From Rotaria macrura (lineage: Eukaryota > Rotifera > Eurotatoria > Philodinida > Philodinidae), in NCBI GenBank assembly GCA_900239685.1, contig OENT01000049.1, forward strand, positions 186,001 to 250,000: a DNA stretch of 64,000 nucleotides, written 5' to 3'. Below the pieces are notes generated by a model, which saw nothing but the letters and a program-made list of their open reading frames with translations, had not been told where the DNA came from and did not search any database. Of the stretch, positions 14,401 to 27,549 are shown piece by piece; the stretch's first letter is position 1; each line of letters starts with the position of its first letter. Made by a program: the position numbers and the translations under genes.

Positions 14401-15240
14401 TCACACTGGTGCACTGCATGGTTGGCCGTAGAAAAACCGAAAGAAAAAAAGTCGAAACCGAATTAATATCGAAGAGTGTTGTCGTCCGTAAACGGTAACT
14501 TTAATCCCCTACAGTTTATCATTGATTCTTTCATTCTTCTATTGGTCTAGCACTAGAAACAGTTATAACAATGAAGAGTGATACCTGATAGAGAAGAACT
14601 GAAATAGTCAGAAATAGAATATGATACAATTGAAAATCTGTCATAATGACCACAACTGTTTTATCTTCATTCGATGAAAAACAATCACCATCAAGAGTGA
14701 TTTCATTTACTCAGTCGCAGAAAGGAGAACCTTTGCTTGTATCAGATAAAAATACCTTTCCACATTGAACAAATCAACAGCTAACTACAAAATATTGGAC
14801 ATGTACAAATGCTGTATGTTCCGCAAAAATTCATACAAATACAAATAATCAATTGACTCAAGTGGTCGATAAATATAGCCATGTTCCCGAAAAAGAAAAA
14901 TTTCTTGAAGGTGAAGAGAGCAGCTTTTACCATATGAGTAGTCAATGCTCTCAAATCTGACATGCACGAAAGCAACAAGCTAAACTATTCTAATTCAACG
15001 TCGTATCGATTGTCTTGATAAACGATATTATAATGGTCTTATTAATGAAACGGAGTATTTATATGGTTTATCACTTACAGTTGCTAAACGGAAAAAATGA
15101 CATTCTATAATTCTTTTTTTATAAATCTTATTTATCTATGATCTATGCTATTATGATTTCAAAAATAAAAATGTCTTATTGAAAATTTTCGATACTTTTC
15201 CTTTCGGTCTTTCTACGGCCCATCCACTGCACTAGTGAGC
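14401..15240. mobile_element. TIR element carrying a FLYWCH module (Mutator-like?)
   Basis: About 840 bp with long terminal inverted repeats of roughly 57 bp. Left 14401-14457 and right 15184-15240 share (T/G)CACT.GTGCA, GCCGTAGAAA.ACCGAAAG and a TCGAAA tail, at about 80% identity by eye. Between them lies a broken FLYWCH zinc-finger reading frame. FLYWCH domains often accompany Mutator-like transposases, and long TIRs suit that superfamily, but no transposase core is present and I could not find a 9-bp target duplication. It is best read as a non-autonomous or decayed element, or a host FLYWCH exon captured between TIRs. Confidence 0.6.
14646..14960 (+). pseudogene. FLYWCH zinc-finger fragment with nonsense codon
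   Basis: One frame runs from the ATG at 14646 to a stop at 14958-14960 (105 codons), interrupted only by TGA at 14766-14768. Before the stop: RVISFTQSQKGEPLLVSDK, the opening strand of a FLYWCH domain. After it: KYWTCTNAVCSAKIHTN, which supplies the W, the CxxxxC pair and the first His of the motif, then KYSHVPEKEK. The usual final HxH appears as YSH, so one zinc ligand is probably lost as well. The fold normally binds zinc and DNA or protein. The nonsense codon and lost ligand argue for a non-functional copy; selenocysteine or an intron over the TGA seems unlikely because no GT/AG pair restores the frame. Confidence 0.72.
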
Positions 15241-16821
15241 TTTTTTTTTCATTATTTCACTCCTTATCGAATCGTACGAATAAATAATTAAATACAATAA
15301 TCATTGTTGATCTCAAAAGTTGAACAGGAATTCGTACCTGTGATTAAATAACTAGCGATCTCGTGTCGAACGAAAATGAGAAATCCACGTAAATAACAGT
15401 TTCTGTAAACAATATCATGCGTTCTTCAATAGTAGAAAAGAATCCAAACTAGAACGCTTGTCTCAACTGCCAATGCTAATATTATGCCAGTATGATAATA
15501 ATATGATGAAAAAAACTTGCGATTACAAGCTAGCCTCAGTGAGATAAAGTGAAAATGAATTGGAATTGGTGAATTTACGATCGAGATCGATAATTATGTA
15601 AATAACATTATTTCGTAAAATTAGAAATATATGGAACATGAAATATAAGGAGTTTCGACTTGAAATTTCATCTGTTGCCATACTTTATGTTTGTATAAAA
15701 GCGAAATCGAATAGTTCGAGAGAGATCTGTTCGTTCAATTTGAAACATTGAAGGCTGTCCAATACTTATCCATCGTTCCTATTAAAAAACAAAGTTTTCG
15801 ATACTATTTCTATGGCTTATCAACATTGTATTCGTACTAGCCCTTTCTTTTCAACGGTCATAACTATTTTTCAAAAACCAATGAGTCCGAATTTTTCTAC
15901 TCTTGCCAATGTCCTATTTGTAATTATCATCTGAAATCAAGTGAAATCTGATAGGCAGACGTGTTTTCTTGAAACACTAGCTTTGTTGTTGTACAAATTC
16001 GAGGGAAAATTTCTCGGTTCAAGTAAGTTTTCAGAGACTTATCATACTTGTTTACATCTAAGCACATGCGATCAAAATGACATGGTTATGATACGGATAT
16101 ATTGCTCATTGCTATCATCATTTAAAACAGATTCTTAACTTTGGACTCGACTATGATTGGTAGTTACATTCAAGAAACGGAAGAAAAGCCTTCTAACCCC
16201 GTCATATACATGTATTTAAACGTTGCTACATGTATATATGCAGTAGTGGCAAAATTTATCCGTACGATTTCGTTCTTAATAATAAATTAACATCTCATCG
16301 ATATTTCGAGATGTCGAAAGTACACAGCAAAGAACCACTACGATCTCTAATAAATACGTTAAAAGTATTGAATCGCGGTTGGCCTACACGCTTTGGGAAT
16401 ATCATCATATTGCTAGACTATGTGACTATCCATTCACAAAAAATTATTCATACGATTGATACTCTAAGTTTTTGACACGTCTGAGAAGACTGAAAAACAA
16501 TGTCGTTAATAAAATAAATGTCAAGTGATACTTTTATAGAAATAAATTCCAAATTACCTATTACTTCATAGGCAAAGCTATTAAAATAGTGAGAATTTTG
16601 ATTGTACGAATAATATTTGCCAAATAATTAGTTGCCTAGTCTTTTTCCAGCAATCTAGTAATTTTTCCAACGCGTATCGGTCAAACACTTTGACACGAAT
16701 AACTTCAACACTAGAGATCATGGCGGCTTTTTTTTCCATTTTCCACATCTCAAAATATCAATATGATGTTGAGTTATTACTAAAAGCGAAATGCTACGGA
16801 GTACTTTTGCTACCACTTTGC
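15241..16821. other. intergenic, no gene seen
   Basis: AT-rich sequence with short open frames (15941-16138 and 16230-16475, plus strand) that show no motif, no flanking exon and no family likeness. I regard them as chance. No RNA gene was recognised. Confidence 0.45.
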
Positions 16822-17543
16822 AACGAGTAATGTGAAAGTTTCTGAGCAAACTATTTTTTCATTTTCGAATCCCTTGAAGTATTCTAGACTAATGAAAAGC
16901 TATTGGCTAGCACCACAATTGGATGGCCTATTCGAATATGAGCGCAGAAATTGTTTGAGAGTAGTAATGAACAACTTGAGAGGCTTTAAAAATTGTTTGA
17001 ACGGAAAATTTTTCCGTACAATTTTCTATTGGGATTCGAAACTAAATGTTGAAACCTTCACTGATATATCAGTTTGCAGAGTCACATCTACCTTACAAAA
17101 TTTAGCATTTGAGCTCTTTTTTGTTTATTGAAAAGGCACCACAATTTTCGTTTTATCTACACTTTCATTTTTAAAAATATCGAGTTTTTTGATGAAGTGT
17201 TTCATGTAGAAACGAGCTCCTGAATAATTGCCCATAGTTTCGATTAAGTAAAATCTACCGCTTAGTAAAATATCAAATTTTTTAAAGAAGTATACATTCT
17301 ACAAAACTACCGAGTCCAACTGTTTTTTACATCATTTTCAAGGTACTCGAAACATTTAGCAAAAACCTGTTGTTCATCATCCAAACTAATCTTGTAGATC
17401 TTGCAAAGATTTCACTACTACTCTCGAACAAAACGAGACGCACATTTTTTATTTTAGCCCATAGTTTCAAACTCATATGAAATATTCTCAAGCAAGCTAG
17501 AACACACGAATATGTTGTTCAGAAACTTTCACATCACCCGTTT
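16822..17543. mobile_element. 722-bp element with terminal and internal inverted repeats
   Basis: Terminal inverted repeats of about 30 bp (left 16822-16851, right 17514-17543) share the core ATGTGAAAGTTTCTGA. A second mirrored block lies inside: GTTTGAGAGTAGTAAT near 16950 against ACTACTACTCTCGAAC near 17412. The arms may therefore once have been a long inverted repeat of some 150 bp. A 99-codon open frame inside shows no domain. Probably a decayed non-autonomous DNA transposon. Confidence 0.5.
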
Positions 17544-17892
17544 CATGACTTTTGGAAACATTTTATAATACAGTTGAAATTATGAATTTTCGATCTGTAT
17601 ACTCCTGAGTTTCATCTACGTATATTTATATAAATCCATCCACAAAAAAAAGTTTACTAGATTGGGTTAAAACACGTTACATACGATATTGAATTAATCA
17701 AGAAAAACGAACAGATGCTCAGGTGCGTAGCACATTGTACATCATTACAACATAAAAACTGAAAAACGAACAATGTTGTGTTTTTTTTGTATTTAGTATT
17801 TTTTTCGACTAATCCCAACCAGTATGAATAGAGAATTTTTTCTCCTAAAATTTTTACTCATAATACAAGACAACAAATAGAAAAAGAATAAA

Positions 17893-18521
17893 TTAAAAGC
17901 GTAGGTTTAAATTGAGATCAGATAATTTCATATCTTTAATTTTTTGTGGTAAATTCATTTCTTTCAGTGCAGTCATTGCTTTGTTTGGTCCTGCTGTGAT
18001 GCCGGCTTCTTGCTTTTCTAATTTCGCTTGTTCATCAACACGTGCAACTATTTCATTCATATTTGTTTCTAAAACCATGCCGCCTAAACACATTTCTTGT
18101 AAAATATAATGAACTTTATCAACATGAAATATTAAATCGAGTTCGCAAACATTCTAAATGCAAAATAAAATAAATATGTTAGAATAGAGTGTTTGTTTTT
18201 CTAAGAAAAACTTACTTCGAAACATTTGTCAAGTGTTTCAACGAAAACCTGAATTAAATCAAGTATACCCAATTCACTTTCTGAACTATCAACACAAAAT
18301 ATGAAATATAATGTTGCATAATGACGATATATTAAACGGTAATCATTTCCACCGATAACCGATCCACCTTCGAGAAAATTGCAAACATTTTCATCACGTT
18401 TTGACACTAGTTGATATGTTTCTCGAACAATTTGTTGTTGAATTTCTTCTGGATAGTGTTCGAAAAATTTTATTAATCTTGGTTTAGCTGAATTGTTAAA
18501 GACTAGTATTGCTTTAATCAT
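17893..18521 (-). CDS. AP3S: AP-3 adaptor complex sigma subunit
   Basis: Two exons on the minus strand, 18521-18216 and 18153-17893, with a 62-bp intron, give 188 residues against about 193 in animals. The clathrin-adaptor small-chain (longin-like) fold is clear: MIKAILVFNNSAKPRLIKF at the start, then FLEGGSVIGGNDYRLIYRHY, LDLIQVFVETLDKCFENVCE and GGMVLETNMNEIV. The C-terminal extension (KLEKQEAG onward) is the part that marks AP-3 rather than AP-1 or AP-2. Sigma-3 sits in the AP-3 core on endosomes and helps recognise dileucine signals for traffic to lysosome-related organelles. An AG acceptor lies about 15 bp before the ATG. The gene is divergent from the EF-hand gene, with 212 bp between them. 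Confidence 0.95.
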
Positions 18522-18733
18522 GATAGAATCAACATGCTAGAATATTCTCTATTTTCAATAGCAAAAACCGAAAATCAATCTAAAAATAGAAAGCATCGAT
18601 GCACTGACGTCGTTTTTCACGCAGTGGTGATAAACTGTGTGTAGGTGAAGGATAACGTGAAAAAGTAATTCAGAGAGGCATATCCATCGAAGCATAACGC
18701 AAACGAATATTTACATATTCATTTGTAAAAAAA
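18522..18733. promoter_or_regulatory. shared intergenic promoter region of AP3S and EF-hand gene
   Basis: These 212 bp separate two divergent start codons and must hold both upstream regions. A CRE-like TGACGTCG occurs at 18605-18612. I saw no convincing TATA box. The CRE assignment is by motif only and could be chance. Confidence 0.4.
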
Positions 18734-20136
18734 ATGGGTAACCGAGGCGCGAGAAATCGAACATTGGCCGATACTGACATGAGACTACTAAGTCAGCAAA
18801 CTCAAATACCACCGCATATTCTTCAACAACTGTTTGAAGCTTTTATGGAACGAGCAGGATCTGATGGACGGTAATAGGCAATGTTTACATAGGCAAACAA
18901 TTAGCTATTTGTTTTATAGTATGACAATAAGCGATTTCAAACGAGCCTATACAGAAATAAATCCAAGTGCAAATTTCTTCAATCTTGATAATGATGCAGA
19001 ACGTACGTATTTAGACTTTTATGTTTCTTATTTGTAATTGAGTTTCTTTTAGGAATTTTCATGATGTTTGATACTGATCGAAATGGTAAGAGGAAACAAA
19101 ACTAAGTATTTATCATAGTCTTCATCTAGTTTTTGAAATTAAAATTAATACTTTATAATATAATATATACTTAGAACTCTACTGCAGCATGAGTATGTAT
19201 GAAAACGATGTTAAATTTATTCTTATATCTTTCAATATTCTAATGAAATATTCGATATTGAAACAATGATTTCAAAGTCTGAAAAGAAAAACATTCTTAC
19301 GTATTTATAAACGTTGACTAAAAGTTAATATTTCATGGATCAACTGAACAATTTAAATAAGCCAAACTGATTTTCGAACGAATATCAAATTCTCAACTTA
19401 TAGTATCTGCTGAAGTAAATACGAATCTGAACACCTAACCAAGAAAACTAACTGCCACCAAAGGTTATACAACAGTACGCTATACGATTATTTGATGGTT
19501 GCGTATTAGCATTACATTTGGCGATCATGCCAATGGTTTCATAAATACAATATACAACACGCTCTGTTCATGGGAACTTCTCAGATACTGTAGAATTTCG
19601 CATAGGGTTTCTTTCGATAATGAACTGTATTTTTTTTGACACTAATGATAGTTGGATCCCTTTATTCTATTTGTTTCGTAATTCAGCGATTCATCTTCGA
19701 ATCAATCATTATATTTCAGGAATATATATTCTGAAATTTTCTTAGACAACTATTGCCATTTGATCAAAAGATGACCTCGGGGGTGAACGACTGATTTTTA
19801 TTTTTCATAGGTGTCCTAACATTTGATGAATTCACAATGGCATACCTTCTCTTGCAACGAGGCGGTGATGTTCCAGCAACTCGCTGGCAATATGCAATGA
19901 ATTCTATGCCTCCCGGTGCTCTGTCTAGACCTGGTCTATTGAACTCGGAAGAAGCGCTTCGACTTCTTCAATATTTGAATCAATTCTATGAAATTCCTAA
20001 TTTCGATCCAATAATGCAACACGACGTTCTTTGGAATCAATTAACACCACGAGCGGATCCTAACGGTTACATACCGCAAGCTGAATATCTTCGTGTTCTA
20101 ATGACACAACCTCATATTGAACCACATGTTTGGTGA
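18734..20136 (+). CDS. neuronal-calcium-sensor-like EF-hand protein
   Basis: Four exons (18734-18870, 18920-19002, 19053-19085, 19811-20136) give 192 residues, the length of the recoverin/NCS/VILIP family. It begins MGNRGARNR, so Gly2 could be myristoylated, although position 6 is Ala rather than the preferred Ser/Thr. Only one EF loop is canonical: DTDRNGVLTFDE, residues 80-91. The first hand is degenerate (AGSDGRMTISDF), as in NCS proteins. The last, around 165-176 (RADPNGYIPQAE), has Arg at loop position 1. Such proteins switch membrane targets on calcium binding; here probably only one site binds calcium well. Introns are 49, 50 and 725 bp. I chose the ATG at 18734 because it gives the MG start and the family length. 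A calcineurin-B-like or KChIP-like relative is possible. Confidence 0.75.
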
Positions 20137-22531
20137 AAAATTTTCCTTACACTTTTTTTCTCATTTCTGTTTCTGTTTAATCACTATTAACCATGCCATC
20201 GAAATAGCCTACGTATAAAGCGTCTTTGCACAAAATATATGTTCAATCTTCTTTCAGGATGTGGAAGACAAACAAAAGGAGAATTTTAAGCTATTTCTAA
20301 ATATATTCTTAGAACTTGACTATATTATAACAAATAAAAAATGCTATTTGTGCAAAGTAAAATTGACTTACTTTATTAATATTAAAGAAAAAAACAAACT
20401 TCATAAAAAATTCTTCATGCACGTTGTCTGTGGTTTTCATCAAAGATTTGTTCTTACTCGATCAACTTTAAGTTGGAACAAAGCAACTATCAGTATATAT
20501 TTAGAAAGACACTAAAATTCTCATTCTAACTGACTACTTCTCATTGTCGTCGGCAATCTAAAAACCAAAGAAAATTGAACATATATCATGTGCAAAGACG
20601 TTTTACATGCAAATTAATTATCTAATAACATGTGTTGAGTTTAACTTAGTAAAAAATGTATGCTTTCATTTTGCTAGAAGTAAAGAAGTTTTAGAAACAA
20701 AAAATTACTAATTCGTTAAGTAATTAAATTGAAAATATTTCACACTCCGTTCTATCAGAAACTACAAATTGAGTAGTAAACGAACTATCAATAATTGTCA
20801 CATACATTCATCAGTGACTATTTGAATGGCATAGAAGATGAATAAATTTCATTGTGTCTGTGACAGATTATTATCTATGAAACAAGTTTTATATTTTCTC
20901 GTACGTAGAACGTTCGTTGAAGTTCTTCAGGACAGTCATTAAGGACAGTTAAGTTTTGCTGAATGATTAACTTCTGTTTCTTAACGCTAACTTTGGAATA
21001 TAGGCTTACACAGGTTTTGTAAATTCATGAGACGAAAAATAAAACTTTAATTTCTACATTTTTTCTTACTACTCACCAATGTTTCATTTTGTAAATCATT
21101 CGAAAAGTAAGTAACAACGGTTTTCTATCAGATACTTGCCTTATTCACACTTTCAGTTGTGGATTTAAATTATTCATTCGACGATATTTAAAAAAAACGA
21201 ATCTGTTGTTTTGATGACATGGACATCGATATTTTGTATACAATCAATTTGCATACATTTTGCATACAGACAGAATTATGAAGTTTATGTTAGCATAGAC
21301 AAAAAATCGGCCTTAAAATTACTTTGAAATTTTGTTTCTCATACTGAATATCGTTTATTATTGTAAAGTTCGCATTTCGGTCTAATTTCTTATGTTCAAT
21401 TTAACTGTTGGACTATAATAATGTTCAAAAAACAAATATTCACTTCATTTCACCAAGATAATCAGTACAACTACATTGTCATGAAATATGAATGATGACT
21501 GGATTGATAAATTATTCAATAATCATCGAGTCATATGTCATCGGAAATTGGTTGCTCTCATTGGTATTATGTCACATCCGTCTTCTGACAATAACTCTTA
21601 CTGTAAAATAAGAAAAACCTATTTCACTCAAGTGAATGAGACTGACATCATATCATAATTAATTATTGAAAATTTTTCGACTACGTCTTATTACTACGAG
21701 TAAGTATAGATGCGGATTAGAAGAAGCTGTTGAAAAAAAGGTTAAGCTAACAAAGAATCATGATTGTTTCAACAGGAGAGTACCTGAGGAAAAACTTCAC
21801 TTGGGCGATGGGAAAAAAATTACTACTAACTGAAACTCTACCTATAATTAGATACATTCGATAGTCATTAGATTTTCGCGAATAGGAAATCTTTTTATTT
21901 TCTTGTGATACTCCTTGTGAGTATACAACGATCCAGACTAGTTCGCATTTGAACATGTATATAAAAAAATTCATTTGTTTTCATTGAAACTTGTACAACT
22001 AATGATACTGATGATGTGTATCAATGATGCCCAACTTTTAGATTAGAACATTCTTGTAAATGTTTCAAAACAATGTTGATCGCAGTCAACATTTCATTGA
22101 AGCAAACACATCTTTTTGTCAGTTAATCATGAGTATGAATGTAGTTTAGCATGTTTTAGTTTCACCGATACGTAGTCATCTATGTTCCTTCGATCGCAGT
22201 TTATAGTTGCAACTTAAAGTTATTGTCAATATTGTTGGCGACTAATTGTAATCAGCAATTCATTTGATGATTAGTTCTATTATGTTTACTCATCAATGGC
22301 AGTTGTTTTTTCTGTTTTACTGAAACATCATTTTCACATACCTGCATAAAACGATCTAGTTTTATAATGTGTCAGATATAACGACATATGTCGATAAGTA
22401 TTAGTTTATCTAAAATAATGATTGATAAAAAAAGCTATTTGTCAAAAAACCGTTTTTTCGAAATTAAATGTATTGAAAGTTCAAAAGTCAATGAAGGCAA
22501 AAGTTCTTTGAATTCGTCGAAAAATTCAATC
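20137..22531. other. intergenic, no firm gene
   Basis: AT-rich stretch between two genes that point at each other. A frame at 20261-20515 (plus) follows a good acceptor-like TTTCAG at 20252-20257 and contains a CxxC (KKCYLCK), but has no start codon or family likeness, so I do not call it. Nothing else stands out. Confidence 0.4.
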
Positions 22532-23190
22532 TTATTGTCCACCATATCTGCTCTGTGATTGAGCCTTTTTTCGCCTTTCATTTTCCAGCCAGTGTTTTAG
22601 CTGAAAACATAAATAAGCGCAAGCATGGGCACATAGAACTGTTTCTCGTTGATTCGTTCCAACATAAGTTAGCAAGTTTGGTGACGTTTCTTGGAAATTC
22701 AATTTTGTAAACTCCAATATATTCTTATCCTTGAGAGGCATAGCAAATGAACGATATTGTCCACAGTTCTTACTTATTGACCGATAAGCAGGCACATATG
22801 GTCGTAGAATCACATTTTGAAAAACATTTTCGAGAAGATTAAAAACTTCGATGAGCTGATCTACTTCCGACAGTGTTTCCCCACTGTTTGAAGACAATTC
22901 AAACAAATATTTGACTGATTCAAAAACTTCGGTGCGTAGTAGCCGATCCTTCCATGTTGTAGCTGTAACTGTCACATAGGAAGACTTGAGTTCATTTCGT
23001 AAAGTAATTCCATCTTTGTCGTCATCGAAAATTTTGTAGTAGTTTTGCACAGATAACGTATCTGCCAGCTAAAATGCAGAGCAAAATGACTTATTTTCAT
23101 CGGTTTCCCATCAAATAATAGTACCTCCTTGCTCGAATCAGATCTCAAATACTTATCAGAGCTATTCGATGGTGGATTTCTGCTTGACAT
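22532..23190 (-). CDS. PUB-domain protein, SPATA2-like (short)
   Basis: Two exons, 23190-23125 and 23068-22532, with a 56-bp intron in phase 0, give 200 residues. The central part resembles the PUB domain of SPATA2/tamozhennic: EVFNLLENVFQNV, then AYRSISKNCGQYRSFA, then LKDKNILEFTKLNF match that family's order and spacing. SPATA2 bridges the deubiquitinase CYLD to the LUBAC ligase in TNF and necroptosis signalling; its PUB domain binds CYLD. Here the long tail with the LUBAC-binding motif and zinc finger is missing, because the frame ends RYGGQ-stop after the domain. An acceptor AG lies 6 bp before the ATG. Alternatives: another PUB protein, or a gene whose downstream exons I missed. The match was made by eye. 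Confidence 0.55.
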
Positions 23191-26100
23191 TAATTTCTAA
23201 AAATACGAATGGCACAATACGATTCGAAAAACTTTCTTCAAGACACTTTTTTCATCGGTTATATCTTATATTATTTGTTTTATTTTGATTTTTTGAAGTC
23301 TATTTTTCATTGGAGGTTATCGTTATTGCCAATAGCATCAAAGATTAGATGTCACTGTGAGTTACACATGTTTTTTAAAACTATTTCCCAGTGATTATTT
23401 CCAAGACAACATTGTTGTTTTTTGTGTTAACCAAAAAAGGAATCAATTGACGCACAGCTGACGTTTTATTACTTACAATGTCATCGAATTAGCATCTGCA
23501 ATCGGAGTTATTGTCGTGCCTGTAAATAGACGACACGAAAAATGAATTCGTTTTTGATATACATCGTGTCTATCGATTCAAATTAAGATGTTTTAAGATG
23601 AATTTCTTTTTCGAAGTGTTTTTCTCGGTTTTCATCGGCTCGAAAACTGTTTCAGCACTACGGCACGAAAAGATAGGCGTTCAAGCATCTGTATCTAGTA
23701 CTCAATTCGACTTTTTCTATAGAATCTTGATCACTTTCATTAGATAAAATCCTCTCAAGTAAAAAATTACGAAAATCTTGAAATAGAGAGAAAATTTGAA
23801 CAGACAATGTAGCATGTAAATTTTGTTTTACTGTGACACTCTTAAATTTTGTAATGCTAGATACAGTCTTTCATTCGGAACTCTTTTTTTTAAATTAGAC
23901 TCCAATTGATTTGTTATTCGTTTCATGGTACAATGCCAAGTTCGAAGAACATCTGATGATTGGCATAGTCTTATTTCCTATATCGTTCTATGTGAAACAT
24001 GTTTGTAAGCACAAGTTTGCCTGTATTCATCTCAAATCCAGATCTTATAACTATCTTGTATATCAACAACATGTCAGTTATGATTGATCAGAGAGGAGGT
24101 ACTCTAAGTTCGAAGTTGATTTCGATTCGAAGTGACATTGTATGGAATTAGATTGAAACATAGACTTTTTACATTAGTAGTCCTATGTTATTCAATAGAG
24201 AACGAATCGTATTCTTCTTCATAGATATTCAAATCACTCTTCGATGAAGTCTAGATAAAAGAAAAGAAGGATAGCAACAGTCGTAACTATGTGTATGGAT
24301 CACTTTCTAGATCTGTCAAGATACAATACATGAGTGATGATCTCAGTCAAGTTTTTATCTTTCTGCAGTCTTCATAGAAAACAAACAAACAATCTTTCTT
24401 TTTGAAATAGAAATTCAATAGAGTATGTCTTTTTTGAAGAAAGAAAGTCACTCTAGGTATAAGTAAGGGCTTTGTTTTTTTCCAGCATTTAGTGCAGTAC
24501 TACATATGATACTATTCAAATTGTCAATGAAAAACATGCTACAGACACTATGTGATACTTCAAAAACAATACTATTTTTCATTTCGTTTTTAATTGTATT
24601 CTCTCTCACAGACTATGAGAAATAACTGAGTAAAGTTTCCAACTCAATCTACCGATGAAGATCTTTAGCCTTATCGTTCATTCTTCGTAGAGTTTATAGT
24701 GATGGACATTCTTCATTATTGATAAACACTAATAATAAATAAATATTCATCAATCAAACTATATCGATTCGTTTCTTATTTTATACGTCGAATATTTGTA
24801 TTATGATTTTTCACAAATTGAACTTTTAGTTATTAAACTTGTATTTATTTTCATTAATTATATACTATGACTTGTTCAAAATACTATAAATCTAATGAAA
24901 TGATAGATAATTAATAAGATAAATTTTTTTTTAAAATTTAGATTCACTTTCTCTTTGTGTGTATTTAGTTATGAGTATTTGTGTATGTGTGAAATATTTC
25001 GACAAGAAATCAATTTCAATTTTCCAGATCACAGATATCAAATGTGCCCATGATGCTATTTTATTTCCGATACTGAGAAGATCTTGAAAACAGCTTGTTA
25101 ATAATAGTTAGTGTCTTATACATCATCTATATAGACATTGAATATGCGATATCAATGAAGTTTTAGAATTCCAATATTATACTCCTCTATTTCAATAAAG
25201 TACCACAACTCAATCAAGACATGGCGTAGTTGCCTGACTATTTTACCGATTTCAAAATAATGATAGATGGCTTGTCTTCATGTCGGATGATGATGAATCG
25301 ATATAGAATATGTCTTGTTGTAGATGATGATGCCATGAATATTAATTTTATTTTAAACGAAGACATTCCATTCGAAAGATTATCAATTGCATGTCTCATA
25401 GAATCTTGTTTTATTTTAATATCGACAGAGCTAACTTACGAATCAATTACATGCAATACACTATATGATCGTAACACCATAGCAAATGAAATACCAGATA
25501 AACAGACTAATCCAAAACAACTCCATATGTGTTCAATGACATTTTCGATTCATGAATAAGTTTCAAAGAGTTAAAAGCAATATTCATCGTTCAATAATGA
25601 AGGTTACAACAAGGAATATTCATATGAATTTCGATAAATATTCCAACGATGTATTGCTCTCTCTAGGAGAGGCCTTCTCCTACAAATAGATGCATTCACA
25701 AAACAATGGTATTTAATGCTTCATGTCATTGAATATATTATTAGCTATTTTCTAGAATTCTATTTCAATAGCTTTACTCAACAATTCAAATGTACCAGTG
25801 CATTAACTTCTATTTCTATTTTGATAAGTCTAAAGAATTTTCTTTCATATACGTGTTCTATGTACACGAAGATAATCAATTGATTGCGATCGAATTTTCT
25901 AAACTTGATTATCAGGAAGGAATCTGAGATAGTTTATCACCAATATATTTATGACACAAATCTCAATCATCTACTATTCATTACGTCATACAGAATATAA
26001 ACTCTTTGTTTTAATTAGGAAAAATCTTATCTCACATTAGTCATGAATTACTCAATGCTCTTTTGGTTCTTAGATTTGAAATTGCATGTTAAAACATGAA

Positions 26101-27549
26101 ATGATCAAATTATTATCATGATTTTTAAAACCTTGTCGATTTTGTACAAAACACCTCTCATGTTCGATATGTTGTTTAAGAGTCGAGTGTATCTCTTTAC
26201 ATTTATAGAATACCACAGAGATTTGCTGTCGCATACAGTTTATGATTTATCACGAATTAATTTTCTTTTATATGAAAGGCAATATACAGTATATTGTAAA
26301 AACAATAGCTTCTAATTCAACTGAAAATACGATTGCATAGTCTTTGTCTGCATTATTTATATAACAATATCGATCTAATAAGGATTATACATTAAATAAA
26401 TATACAACATTATTTGTAATAGAGGAATACATTAATGAAAATTCTTCGTCAAGGTTTCATTAGAATTGACATCGTACAAATACAATGCCTATGGACTTTT
26501 AGACTCGTGTTATTTTCTTCTGTTCGAACAGTTTCAATTAAAATATGATTCTCGTGTCAGAGAACATATAGTCTTACATGTAGTTAAATAAAACTTTATC
26601 TTTTTTTTACCAATACTTAAATTTTATATTTCTTGAAATGATAATGAGACCATACTTTCACATACAAAGTTATCACTTGTTCGACATCGAATTTTTATCT
26701 GAATGTATGTTAATTGAGGAAATCAATCGTATAGAATAAAAGCGCGATAAGAGAACAAATGAAGTCATCGAATTGATTAGTTGTGTTATGTTGTATGTTG
26801 ATTTATTTAAATTACCATTCGTCATATAAAACAAACTATAAATCAAATCTATAGGCTTATTTTTTCGGATAGTCTACTCAACAAATCAATCCAATTGTTT
26901 TCTATCATTGCGATCATGTCGTTTTTAAATAAATAATGACACAATTCGACAGACTAAATAGCTTTGGTTGCAGAGATCTCATGGATTGAATATGAACATT
27001 GACAAATGATACGTCCGAACTCGATTTGTGAGCTAATGAACAGTTCAATTAGCAGTATGAATATCAAGAATAGTGATTGTCTCGGATGCGTTCATAATTG
27101 ATCCTTTTAAAGACGAACAAAAGAAAATATGAATACTTGCGAGATAAGATATAAATCTGCATTCTAATTCTATCGATGAACGCATTGGAACAAAAGGATG
27201 TATAAGCATTATTCATTATATCTCCCATACTATGAAAGATTTCTCAAGAGAAAAATAGTCATAAATTCATCGACAAAAAAAAATGATCGCTATCCTATAA
27301 ACCTTTTTATTGCACAGTACGTAACAATAGCATGTATTATTCTTGTCTAATACTCGAAATCGATGAAGATTATTATCATTTTATAGTATGAATAAAATCT
27401 TGGTCGACCACTAAAATACCGATAAAACTAATTTAGAATGTACTTGAGCAATCTAAAATTAATATCTATTATTTTAGCCAATAACGAATGAGAAACTGCT
27501 CTAATGGCAATGTATCTAGGCTGTAATTACTATACTATGAAAATTGTAA
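23191..27549. other. intergenic, no firm gene
   Basis: 4.4 kb of AT-rich DNA. The frame 25230-25559 (plus, 109 codons, no ATG at its start) has a mixed composition, and a neighbouring frame over 25230-25305 also reads like protein, so a decayed gene is possible there. No motif lets me name it. The frame 26118-26315 looks like chance. Confidence 0.35.
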
